Assembly (NCBI GenBank): GCA_019058245.1
Contig: JAHPZJ010000015.1
Span: 1-64,000, forward strand
DNA: 64,000 bases
Direction of reading: 5' to 3'
DNA from: Promethearchaeota archaeon
GTDB lineage: Archaea; Asgardarchaeota; Lokiarchaeia; Sigyniarchaeales; SOKP01
The position numbers and the translations under genes were made by a program. Under the pieces are notes generated by a model. That model worked only from the letters and a program-made list of their open reading frames with translations, did not search any database and had not been told where the DNA came from. Position 1 is the first letter of the stretch. Every line of letters begins with the position of its first letter. Shown here piece by piece: positions 1 to 8,260 of the stretch.

Positions 1-367
1 CTAATTCTGAAGCCATATTAGATACTTGAATTGAAGTATCTGTTGATTTTTGAATTACACTTTTTAGAGATTTATATACAATATCTATTGTTTTTACAGT
101 ATACATCACAATTAGAATTACTACAATAATGCCAATACTCATCAATATCATTCCTAAGATTAAAGAATTATTAACAAATGTTGTTTGTAATATTGAAAGA
201 ACAACCATTATCATAATGTCTGCAGATATAAGAACAGCTACTTTAAAATATAGCCTTTTTACATTTCTACCATATATTAGGTAAAAAATTAATACAAACA
301 GCAAAAAGACAAATGGAAGCCAAAAAATAAAGTATTGAATAGGTTCAATATACATTATATTTGCCAT
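1..367 (-). CDS. Membrane protein with chemoreceptor-like start (partial, cut by window edge)
   Basis: The reverse strand is open from an ATG at 367 to the window edge, giving 122 residues of the N-terminus. Three hydrophobic segments are visible at about residues 10-35, 42-62 and 72-92. They are followed by a polar helical stretch (VYKSLKSVIQKSTDTSIQVS) that looks like the start of a methyl-accepting chemotaxis or HAMP-type signalling helix. The rest of the protein lies outside the window, so a sensor or transducer role is only inferred from this helix. The gene is divergent from the HMG-CoA synthase gene. Confidence 0.6.
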   Translation of the reverse strand, partial: MANIMYIEPIQYFIFWLPFVFLLFVLIFYLIYGRNVKRLYFKVAVLISADIMIMVVLSILQTTFVNNSLILGMILMSIGIIVVILIVMYTVKTIDIVYKSLKSVIQKSTDTSIQVSNMASEL

Positions 368-527
368 GTAATCACATCTTTATTATTAATTGATTAGAAG
401 CATTAATGATTTTCTATTAAAAAAGTTAATAGTATTTTTTCTATTTAAATGTTTTATTAAAAAAAATACTCTTTTTTATTACTTTTCATATTCTTATACT
501 TCGAAAATATGATTCATATCAATAAGC

Positions 528-536
528 TTATATAGG
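528..536 (+). promoter_or_regulatory. TATA-box-like element upstream of the mevalonate locus
   Basis: TTATATAGG lies about 105 bases before the HMG-CoA synthase start, in the gap between divergent genes. It resembles an archaeal TATA box. No transcript evidence is available and AT-rich DNA gives many chance matches. Confidence 0.25.
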
Positions 537-640
537 TTTTTACAATAATTTGGTTTAATTAGATAAATAATTAAACAAATAAACATTTATTTTTTTTAAC
601 CGTTACCAAGGAAAAATAACATTACTGGGAAAAACATTTT

Positions 641-2275
641 ATGCTTTCAGACGACTACTTATTTTCTGACATCGGAATTGATTCAATTGGATTTTACGCA
701 CCTAGGCATTTTGTAGCTTTAAAAGACCTTGCTTTGAAAAGAAGTGTAGATCCTGCAAAGTATTCTCAAGGACTTTTATCTAAAGAAATGCGAGTTGCTG
801 AAGTTGATGAAGATATTATTTCTTTAGGATTAAAGGCAGGATATAATGCACTATTAAGAGGGCGTATTTCACCTAAGAGTATAGATGCGTTATTTGTAGG
901 TACAGAAACAGAGGTATATGCAGCAAAATCAATTTCAAACATTTTTGCACAGATGTTAGAAATATCGCCAAATGCATTAACCCAAGATGTCTATAATGCA
1001 TGTGCTGGAGGAACTTTAGCAATTTTAAATGCTATTGCGATGATTGAAAAGGAAATCATTAATAAAGCTCTTGTTATAAGTGCAGATATTTCTTCTTATC
1101 ATTTAGGATCTCCTGGAGAGCCTACTCAGGGCTCAGGAGCAGTAGGAATTGTTATTTCAAAAGATCCCCGTGTGGCTACATTTTCTAAACGATTTGGAAA
1201 AGTATCTGGTAATGTTAACGATTTCTTTAGACCTCCAAATGACAAAAACGCAAGCGCATTTGGAAAATATTCTCAAAACACTTATATAGATTTTCAATTA
1301 AAAGCATATGATGATTTACTTAATAATGCGGGTGATTTTCATGCTGATTTTTATACATTTCATGCGCCCTATTCAAAATTACCGTTAAAAATAATGCAAC
1401 AAATCATTTTAAAACGATGGACAAAACACATAAGCGATTTACCTAAATTTGAAAAAGATAAAATAAAAATATCAATTCTCAAGAAACTTGATTCATTCTT
1501 ACATGATGTTACTGTATTACCAGAATATTTATATCTAAAATTGAATGAAAGAGGTTATTCTTCTTCAACACTAGAACAACTTTCAAGTTGGATAAATACC
1601 AATATTAAAGCAAGAGTTCTTCCCCAATTAAGAGTACCAATACATTTTGGTAATATGTATAATGCCAGTATCTGGGCACAAATCATTTTTCTTCTTGAGA
1701 ATTATGCTCGTGTGAGTGATACGTTATATTTTGGTTCTTATGGTTCAGGAGCGACCTGTATTTCTGGACTTTTAAAAGTTCAAGAGACATTTAATGAAAT
1801 AGTCCAGAAGGGACCTTTTATAAATGATTTTATCCATTTAAAGAGAAAGCAATCAGTATTAGAATATGAGCTAATAAAAAATGGCGATGTAAAACCTATC
1901 GTTTTATTAGGGCGTATTAGGGAGCATGAACAAAACGATGATAGAGGCTTTACACTCCATTTTTGCGATGAAGGTTGTATTATACCAAGCATAAAGGGAT
2001 TAGATCATTGTCCTAAAGGTCATACTGGATATCATGAAAGATTTTTCCCGCTTTTTGCGAAATTGACATCTGACCCTATTGCTCATAATAATATAACAGA
2101 TTTAAGGTATCTAAATAAAGGATTAGTAAGAGTAGCAAGCAATGTAAATAAGGGGAATTCTTTAGAATATGAAATTAGGAGAGTTGAATCGGAATATGAG
2201 GAAAATGTCAATGCAAGAGGTCTTTTAACTTGGACACCTTTCTATATTAATCTCCCAAATCATCACGTTTATTGA
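641..2275 (+). CDS. Hydroxymethylglutaryl-CoA synthase with C-terminal extension
   Basis: Condenses acetyl-CoA with acetoacetyl-CoA to HMG-CoA, the entry step of the mevalonate pathway. The thiolase fold carries the catalytic triad in the usual order: Glu89 (VGTETEV), acyl-accepting Cys121 (YNACAGGT) and His241 (TFHAPYSKLPLK), plus FGSYGSGA near residue 364-371. At 544 residues it is longer than the roughly 350-residue archaeal or 390-residue bacterial enzymes. About 130 residues follow the core and contain Cys442, Cys446, Cys457 and His461 (HCPKGH), which could bind a metal. It is the first gene of a same-strand isoprenoid cluster that runs to 11142. Function is secure; the role of the tail is unknown. 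Confidence 0.93.
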   Translation: MLSDDYLFSDIGIDSIGFYAPRHFVALKDLALKRSVDPAKYSQGLLSKEMRVAEVDEDIISLGLKAGYNALLRGRISPKSIDALFVGTETEVYAAKSISNIFAQMLEISPNALTQDVYNACAGGTLAILNAIAMIEKEIINKALVISADISSYHLGSPGEPTQGSGAVGIVISKDPRVATFSKRFGKVSGNVNDFFRPPNDKNASAFGKYSQNTYIDFQLKAYDDLLNNAGDFHADFYTFHAPYSKLPLKIMQQIILKRWTKHISDLPKFEKDKIKISILKKLDSFLHDVTVLPEYLYLKLNERGYSSSTLEQLSSWINTNIKARVLPQLRVPIHFGNMYNASIWAQIIFLLENYARVSDTLYFGSYGSGATCISGLLKVQETFNEIVQKGPFINDFIHLKRKQSVLEYELIKNGDVKPIVLLGRIREHEQNDDRGFTLHFCDEGCIIPSIKGLDHCPKGHTGYHERFFPLFAKLTSDPIAHNNITDLRYLNKGLVRVASNVNKGNSLEYEIRRVESEYEENVNARGLLTWTPFYINLPNHHVY

Positions 2276-2457
2276 TTTTTTACTCTAAAAGTGGATTTTC
2301 ATTTAAAAACTTAAAATTCTCTTAGATATTATTTTATAAAAATCGCATATTAACTTCTATACTCAAAATAAATAGATACTAATAAAATAAAATAGGATGT
2401 AGATAAACTTTTTAATTTTTAGAAAAATGAATTAAATAATTCATACAATTATAAATC

Positions 2458-3669
2458 ATGATGGAGAAACCAATATCATATACTCTAAAGATCAAATTAA
2501 AAGAAGATTACAATGAAATTTTACAGTATTTGTTAGATAGAGATTATATTATACAAAATCTTCCTTCTGATTTATCTGCCAAGAAAAATCATGGTGAAAC
2601 CTATACTTTAGCATATCCAATTCAAGGTATATTAAAATATCATGGAATCGCAAATGAAGAACACCGAATTTCTTATTTTCCAAGTATTTCTTTAAATAAT
2701 GATTGTTCATATACAATTACATATTTAAAATTTGATAAAAATTTAAAAGAAGATCTAGCTTTTATAAATGGAAAACCAACTTTTGGGGAAGTTCTTGAAA
2801 GAATTAAATTCTCTTTAAATAAAATTCGTAGATATTCTAAAATAAAGACTAAAGCAATTCTAATATCTCGAAACTTTCTGAATACCAGTAAAGAAGGTCC
2901 AATGGGTAAAGGACTTGGAACTTCAGCTTCAGGTTCATCTGCTTTAGCTTTAGCAGCTATATCTATCTTATACAATAATGATCCCCTTTTTTTAGAAAAC
3001 AAACGATTATTAAGTATTTATTCTCGATATTTGTCAGGTTCTGGTTGTCGTAGTGCTTCGGGAGGATTTGCTTTATGGTTGAGTTATCCTGACATTAATT
3101 CACTCGATAGTTTCGCGATTAGATTAGATAGAAAAGAACATCGTGATTTTATTAAGAGTATTTCCCTTATTACGATCCCAATACCATCTGATTTAAGAAC
3201 TATTCAAGTTCATAAAATTGCACCAAAATCTCCTTTTTTTACAGCATGGTTAGAACAAAGAAAAAAATTAGTATTTGAATTTTTTGAAGCGCTAGATAAA
3301 CACGATTTAAATAGAATAGGAGAATTAGCAGAATATGATACTATGTGTTTACATTCAGTTACAATGACAGCACAAAATAAAGATAATATAATTGCTTGGG
3401 AGCCTGATACAGTAAAAATCATGCAGAAGATCCAAGAATTACGAATGAAGGATTCCTATAATGTGTATTATTCAATTGATACCGGTCCATCTTTAGTTTT
3501 ATTAACTCTAGAAAACGAAAAAAAAGAAATAATTAATGAATTAAAATCCTTTATTCCAAAATATGATTTCATTGAGGGAAAAATAGGAGGATCTCCTATG
3601 ATAGTTAGCCCAAATTCATTAGAAGCAAAAAAATTAAAATCAGATTTAGAAAAGTTTAATAGTTTTTAG
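2458..3669 (+). CDS. Diphosphomevalonate-decarboxylase family GHMP enzyme
   Basis: GHMP-fold protein of 403 residues in the mevalonate diphosphate decarboxylase family. The phosphate loop is at 148-165 (GPMGKGLGTSASGSSALA). The family lysine is Lys60 (LKYHG), the arginine Arg198 (GCRSASGGFALW) and the catalytic aspartate Asp341 (SIDTGPS), so the residues needed for decarboxylation appear intact. The family also includes phosphomevalonate decarboxylase, mevalonate 3-kinase and bisphosphomevalonate decarboxylase, and the substrate cannot be fixed from sequence alone. It sits 16 bases before HMG-CoA reductase, so it is probably co-transcribed. Its presence beside a complete aconitase-X/UbiD branch is unexpected because both would serve the same decarboxylation stage. 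Confidence 0.8.
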   Translation: MMEKPISYTLKIKLKEDYNEILQYLLDRDYIIQNLPSDLSAKKNHGETYTLAYPIQGILKYHGIANEEHRISYFPSISLNNDCSYTITYLKFDKNLKEDLAFINGKPTFGEVLERIKFSLNKIRRYSKIKTKAILISRNFLNTSKEGPMGKGLGTSASGSSALALAAISILYNNDPLFLENKRLLSIYSRYLSGSGCRSASGGFALWLSYPDINSLDSFAIRLDRKEHRDFIKSISLITIPIPSDLRTIQVHKIAPKSPFFTAWLEQRKKLVFEFFEALDKHDLNRIGELAEYDTMCLHSVTMTAQNKDNIIAWEPDTVKIMQKIQELRMKDSYNVYYSIDTGPSLVLLTLENEKKEIINELKSFIPKYDFIEGKIGGSPMIVSPNSLEAKKLKSDLEKFNSF

Positions 3670-3685
3670 AAGAGTGGTTTAAATT

Positions 3686-4966
3686 ATGGAAGAATTCCGT
3701 TCAGATATTTCCGGTTTTTATAAATTATCATTTGAAGAACGTCAGCAAACTATCTCAAAAATTGTAAATCTAACTCACGATGAAATTAAGATTTTACAAA
3801 ATTTAGGATATTTTACGTCTAGTCAAATTACTAATTTCATTGAAAATGTTGTTGGGAGTTACCAATTACCATTTGGTTTAGCTTTCAACTTTAAAATCAA
3901 TAATAAAGATTATATTATACCCATGGTTATTGAAGAACCTTCAGTTGTAGCTGCTGCATCAAATGCAGCGAAATTCGCTAGAAAGCATGGAGGATTTCAA
4001 TCAGAAGAAGTGAAATCTGTAATGATTTCACAAATTCAAATAACTAATTTGCATGAAATTAATATCGCAAAAAAAGAAATTATTGATAATAAAGATCAAA
4101 TTTTACAAATTGCCAATGAACAGGATCCGTTTCTGAATGAATTAGGTGGTGGTGCAATTGACCTTGAAATTAGAGAATTGGATACTCGTAAGGGAAAAAT
4201 GTTGATTTTACATCTATTAGTTGATGTCTTGGATGCTATGGGTGCTAATGTTGTAAATACAATGGCTGAGGCGGTTACTCCCTTTATTGAAGAACTTACT
4301 AATGGAAAAATCTATCTTCGGATAGTATCAAACCTAGCTTCACACAGAATTGCAAAAAGTAAGGCTACTTTCGATCAAGATTTATTAGGTGGAGAAAAAG
4401 TTGTTGAAGGCATAATGAATGCATTTGAGTTTGCGGTAGCAGATCCTTTCAGGGCAACAACTCATAATAAAGGTATTATGAATGGAGTTATAGCATTAAC
4501 ATTAGCCACGGGAAATGATACACGTGCTATTGAAGCGGGAGCTCATGCTTATGCATCATTGAAGGGAAATTATTCACCATTAACTACCTTTGGAGTTGAT
4601 TCAGAAGGTAATTTAGTTGGGGAGATAGAAATTCCACTTGCTCTTGGTATTATTGGAGGGATGACTAAAATTCACCCTATGGCCCAGTTAGCTTTAAAAA
4701 TTTTAAATGTTAAAAGTGCTAATGAACTCTCTCAGGTTGGTGCGGCTCTTGGATTAGCCCAGAATGTTGCCGCATTAAGAGCTTTAGCGTCAGAAGGTAT
4801 CCAAGAAGGACATATGAAACTTCATGCTCGTAATATAGCAAAAGCAGCAGGTGCTTCTGATAAGTTGATTGAAGAAGTTGCAAAAAAGATGATAAAAGAT
4901 AAAAAAATTAGAATTGATTATGCAAAAGAAATTTTAAAAAAAATAAGCGACAATAAAAACCTTTAG
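3686..4966 (+). CDS. mvaA: Hydroxymethylglutaryl-CoA reductase, class II type
   Basis: Reduces HMG-CoA to mevalonate with NAD(P)H. The 426-residue protein has the class II signature ENVVGSYQLPFGLAFNF (residues 53-69) followed by PMVIEEPSVVAAASNAA with the catalytic glutamate at 83/84, and the C-terminal catalytic histidine at 380 (HMKLHARNIA). Length matches the Pseudomonas mevalonii type (about 430). Many archaea use a class I enzyme, so this is a bacterial-like form seen in some archaeal lineages, suggesting past transfer. The gene follows the decarboxylase-like gene by 16 bases and is followed by the UbiD-family gene 81 bases later. Confidence 0.93.
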   Translation: MEEFRSDISGFYKLSFEERQQTISKIVNLTHDEIKILQNLGYFTSSQITNFIENVVGSYQLPFGLAFNFKINNKDYIIPMVIEEPSVVAAASNAAKFARKHGGFQSEEVKSVMISQIQITNLHEINIAKKEIIDNKDQILQIANEQDPFLNELGGGAIDLEIRELDTRKGKMLILHLLVDVLDAMGANVVNTMAEAVTPFIEELTNGKIYLRIVSNLASHRIAKSKATFDQDLLGGEKVVEGIMNAFEFAVADPFRATTHNKGIMNGVIALTLATGNDTRAIEAGAHAYASLKGNYSPLTTFGVDSEGNLVGEIEIPLALGIIGGMTKIHPMAQLALKILNVKSANELSQVGAALGLAQNVAALRALASEGIQEGHMKLHARNIAKAAGASDKLIEEVAKKMIKDKKIRIDYAKEILKKISDNKNL

Positions 4967-5047
4967 TTTTATAATAAGTGGTTCTGTAACTCCTCTAAGA
5001 AAAACAACAATTGAAATTTATGTTATCAAGATAAAAATTAATAAGAG

Positions 5048-6358
5048 ATGAAAATTATGACATTTAGAGAATATATAAATCAGATTGAAAAGGAAGGAAA
5101 ACTCCGAAAGGTAGATATGGCAGTTTCTAAAAAATTAGAGATTTCTGGAATTTTGAAAGAAATTGAACCGACCCCAATATTATTTAATAATGTGAAAGAA
5201 TCAGATTTTCGAGTTGCTGGTAATGTCTTTTGTACAAAAGATGCAATTGCTACTTATTTTGGTATTAACCCTGCAGAAATTATACCGCTGCTTTCAAAAG
5301 CCATTAAAAATCATTCTGAACCAGAAGTAATTTCTAAGGCACCTTGTCAAGAGATTATCGAATCTAACATAGATTTAGATAAAATTCCTATATTATATCA
5401 TTGTGAAAGAGATGGAGGAAACTATATTAGTTCTGCGATAGTAGTCACAAGAGATCCAGACTATGGTCAAAATTTAGATTTTCACAGAGCAATGCAATTT
5501 TCAAAAAATAAATTCTCCGTTCGTGTAGTAAAGGGACGTCATTTTGATAAATTTTTAGAAAAAAATGGAGAATTAGACGTAGCTTTTTGTATAGGAAATA
5601 CGCCTAATATCTTAATCGCTGGAGCAACATCAGTAGAGATTGGTCTTAATGAATTACATATTGCCAATGCATTAGAACAAATTAAAGTAGTAAAAGCTAA
5701 TTCAGTCGATCTTTTAATACCTGCTGATGCAGAGTTTGTTCTAGAAGGGCGTATATATTTGGAGGATAAACATTCAGAGGGTCCTTTTGTTGATCTCACT
5801 GAAACATATGATACAATACGAGAAGAACCTATTTTTGAAGTAAAAAGAATTACTCATAGAAAGGATGCAATTTGGCAGGCGCTCCTCCCAGGTGCTCTTG
5901 AACATAAGATTTTGATGGGTATGCCTAGAGAACCTACTATTTTTAACAAAGTGAATGAACAGGGAGTTAAATGTTTGGATGTAAACATTAGTCCTGGTGG
6001 ATCTTCTTGGTTACATGCAATAGTACAAATTGATAAAAAATCAGAAGAAGATGGAAGAAAAGCAATAGAAGGAACCTTAGCTGGACATACAAGTTGTAAA
6101 CATGTTTTTATTGTAGATAAAGATATTAATATATATAATCCATTATCTGTTGAGTGGGCAATGGCAACTCGTTTTCAAGGAGATTCAAGAATGATTATTA
6201 AGGATAAGGAACCTGGGAGTAGTTTAGATCCTAGTGCTGAACCTGGAACAAAAATGACAACGAAAATTGGGTTTGATTTAACCAAACCACTTGTAGTCAA
6301 GGGAAAAAGTTTTGAAATTGCTGAATTTCCCAAAGTTGATATCAATAAATACTTTTAA
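5048..6358 (+). CDS. UbiD-family decarboxylase, probable anhydromevalonate phosphate decarboxylase
   Basis: A UbiD-family prenylated-FMN-dependent decarboxylase of 436 residues, with the family stretch EGPFVDLTETYD (near residue 240) and the downstream WQALLPGALEHKILMGMPRE block. In the modified archaeal mevalonate pathway this family converts trans-anhydromevalonate 5-phosphate to isopentenyl phosphate. The genomic context strongly supports that role: both subunits of phosphomevalonate dehydratase follow immediately, and UbiX, which makes the cofactor, is at 11741-12289. A second start, ATG at codon 4, is equally possible. General UbiD membership is secure; the exact substrate is inferred from context. 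Confidence 0.9.
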   Translation: MKIMTFREYINQIEKEGKLRKVDMAVSKKLEISGILKEIEPTPILFNNVKESDFRVAGNVFCTKDAIATYFGINPAEIIPLLSKAIKNHSEPEVISKAPCQEIIESNIDLDKIPILYHCERDGGNYISSAIVVTRDPDYGQNLDFHRAMQFSKNKFSVRVVKGRHFDKFLEKNGELDVAFCIGNTPNILIAGATSVEIGLNELHIANALEQIKVVKANSVDLLIPADAEFVLEGRIYLEDKHSEGPFVDLTETYDTIREEPIFEVKRITHRKDAIWQALLPGALEHKILMGMPREPTIFNKVNEQGVKCLDVNISPGGSSWLHAIVQIDKKSEEDGRKAIEGTLAGHTSCKHVFIVDKDINIYNPLSVEWAMATRFQGDSRMIIKDKEPGSSLDPSAEPGTKMTTKIGFDLTKPLVVKGKSFEIAEFPKVDINKYF

Positions 6359-6374
6359 GTGGAGGAAAGAAAAA

Positions 6375-7568
6375 ATGAAATTGACATTAGAAGAACAAGA
6401 TATGTTAGATGGTAAGTATGGAAATGCTACTCAGAAATCAGTGGAAATATTAATCACATTAGGAGATATATTTGATGCTGATGGTATGGTTGACGTGCAT
6501 GGAGTTCAAATAGCTGGAGTTTCATATGCTAATTTAGGAGAAGCTGGTTTGGAATTCTTAAGTGAAATGGCAGAGGATGGTAAAGTTAGAGTCTTAACAA
6601 CTTTGAATCCTGCAGGAATGGATCGAGAAAATTGGCAAGCTTTAGGGATTGATGAAGAATTTGCTAAAAATCAGAATCGAGCTATTGATGCCTTTGCAAA
6701 AATGGGTATAATTACTACTTGCTCTTGTACCCCTTATTTAATTGGGAATTCTCCACATTATGGGCAACATATTGCTTGGGCAGAAAGTAGTGCTGTTTGT
6801 TATGCTAATTCTGTTATTGGAGCTCGAACCAATCGTGAAGGAGGACCAAGTGCTTTAGCATCAGCTATTACTGGAAAAACACCAAAATATGGATATCACC
6901 TGGATGAGAATCGTCATGGGGAAGTTTTGGTAAAAGTAAATGCTGCAGTTAATGGTACAGATGAATTTGGAGTTTTGGGGAAAATAATTGGTGATAAATT
7001 GGTAGAATTAGGAAAGAAAATACCATATATTGAGGGTATACCTGAAGCAACAATTGAAGAACTCAAATCATTTTGTGCGTCTGTTGCAACATATGGCGGA
7101 ACAGCATTATTCCATATGGAGGGAATCACACCAGAATATAATAAATATCCTAAACCAGTTGATATTTCATTTGAAATTAGTCAAAGCGACCTTAATAAAA
7201 CTCGTTCTGAACTTATTGATGACGATCTTGAGATAGACTTTGTAAGTATAGGTTGCCCGCATGCTTCAATTTATGAGATTGAAAGAATTGCTAGTCTTTT
7301 AAAAGGAAAGAAAGTAAAGAAAGAATTTTGGATTACTACTGCCCGTCCCACAAAAAGAATCGCTGACGAAGCTGGATATTCAAAAATAATTGAGGAAGCA
7401 GGAGCGAAATTTGCAGCAGATACGTGTTGCGTCGTTGCTCCAATTAAGGGTCGTTTTAAAGGCATAATGGTAGACTCAGCGAAAGCATGTTATTATGGAC
7501 GCGCAAAAAATCAATTTAAAGTAAAAATTGGTCCAATTAAGGAATGTGTGGAGGAGGCTATAAAATGA
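6375..7568 (+). CDS. Phosphomevalonate dehydratase large subunit (aconitase X catalytic)
   Basis: Aconitase X large subunit, 398 residues. With the small subunit it dehydrates mevalonate 5-phosphate to trans-anhydromevalonate 5-phosphate. Cysteine motifs that could ligate the iron-sulfur cluster are visible (TTCSCTPYL, VSIGCPHASIYE and DTCCVVAP). The open frame extends to 6312, but the ATG at 6375 is chosen because a GGAGG ribosome site lies at 6361-6365 and the protein then starts MKLTLEEQDMLDG, as is typical for the family. The UbiD-family gene ends 16 bases upstream, and the small subunit overlaps the stop by four bases (ATGA), indicating translational coupling. Confidence 0.92.
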   Translation: MKLTLEEQDMLDGKYGNATQKSVEILITLGDIFDADGMVDVHGVQIAGVSYANLGEAGLEFLSEMAEDGKVRVLTTLNPAGMDRENWQALGIDEEFAKNQNRAIDAFAKMGIITTCSCTPYLIGNSPHYGQHIAWAESSAVCYANSVIGARTNREGGPSALASAITGKTPKYGYHLDENRHGEVLVKVNAAVNGTDEFGVLGKIIGDKLVELGKKIPYIEGIPEATIEELKSFCASVATYGGTALFHMEGITPEYNKYPKPVDISFEISQSDLNKTRSELIDDDLEIDFVSIGCPHASIYEIERIASLLKGKKVKKEFWITTARPTKRIADEAGYSKIIEEAGAKFAADTCCVVAPIKGRFKGIMVDSAKACYYGRAKNQFKVKIGPIKECVEEAIK

Positions 7569-7957
7569 AGTTAGAAGGTAGAAAAATTTATAAAGGTACT
7601 GCTGAAGCAGAAGCCATAGTCACTAAAGATGGAATCTCTTTCTATGGTGGTGTTGATCCTGATACGGGAAAAGTAGTTGAAGTTGGACATGAACTTGAAG
7701 GTCAATCAATAGCAGGAAAAGTGTTTGTTTTTCCTACTGGCAAAGGATCAACAGTAGGATCATATACTATGTATAGGATGAAGAAGAATAATCTGGCTCC
7801 AGCAGCAATTGTTAATAAACAAATTGATACTATCATAGCCGTAGGTTGTATTATCAGCGAGATTCCTTGTGTGGATCAAATTAATACTAATGAAATAAAG
7901 ACTGGACAAAGACTTATTGTTAATGGTACAGAAGGAACAATAGAAATAATAGACTAG
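7565..7957 (+). CDS. Phosphomevalonate dehydratase small subunit (aconitase X swivel)
   Basis: Small, swivelling-domain subunit of aconitase X, 130 residues. It carries the family motifs GGVDPDTGKVVEVGH and FPTGKGSTVGSYTMYRM, which form part of the substrate site at the interface with the large subunit. The start is placed at the ATG overlapping the large-subunit stop (ATGA), preceded by a GGAGGAGG ribosome site; a longer reading from 7544 has no support. Two separate subunits are normal for archaea. It partners the large subunit in the modified mevalonate pathway. Confidence 0.92.
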   Translation: MKLEGRKIYKGTAEAEAIVTKDGISFYGGVDPDTGKVVEVGHELEGQSIAGKVFVFPTGKGSTVGSYTMYRMKKNNLAPAAIVNKQIDTIIAVGCIISEIPCVDQINTNEIKTGQRLIVNGTEGTIEIID

Positions 7958-7973
7958 TCTAATTTTGATATTA

Positions 7974-8105
7974 ATGAAAGGTTCAGCAATAACTCATTCA
8001 AAGATAACGTTAATAAAATATTGGGGTCATTGGAATGAGGTATCCCCTGAACTAAATATACCTTTAAATGATAGTGTAAGTATAATGAAATATTGGTTTT
8101 CATAA
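7974..8105 (+). pseudogene. Remnant of mevalonate diphosphate decarboxylase N-terminus
   Basis: A 43-codon reading frame starts ATG at 7974 and reads MKGSAITHSKITLIKYWG, continuing with ELNIPLNDSVSIM. This is the N-terminal signature of classical mevalonate diphosphate decarboxylase (ALIKYWGK...LNLPLNDSISVT), including the active-site lysine of KYWG. The family match ends at SIM and a stop follows at 8103-8105; the remaining 300 or so residues are absent. No continuation is seen in other frames up to 8260. It is best read as the stump of a deleted gene. It is distinct from the intact family member at 2458-3669. Confidence 0.72.
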
Positions 8106-8260
8106 AATTCTCAATTAAAATTCTATATTACAATTGAATTTTTTTTACTTCTTCTCCAACTTTTTAAATAAAGTAAAAAATTATCAAAATAAGTTATAGA
8201 ATAAGAAACTTAAAAAATTTGAATATTTACAAATTTTATTATATTACACGAGTATAATTG

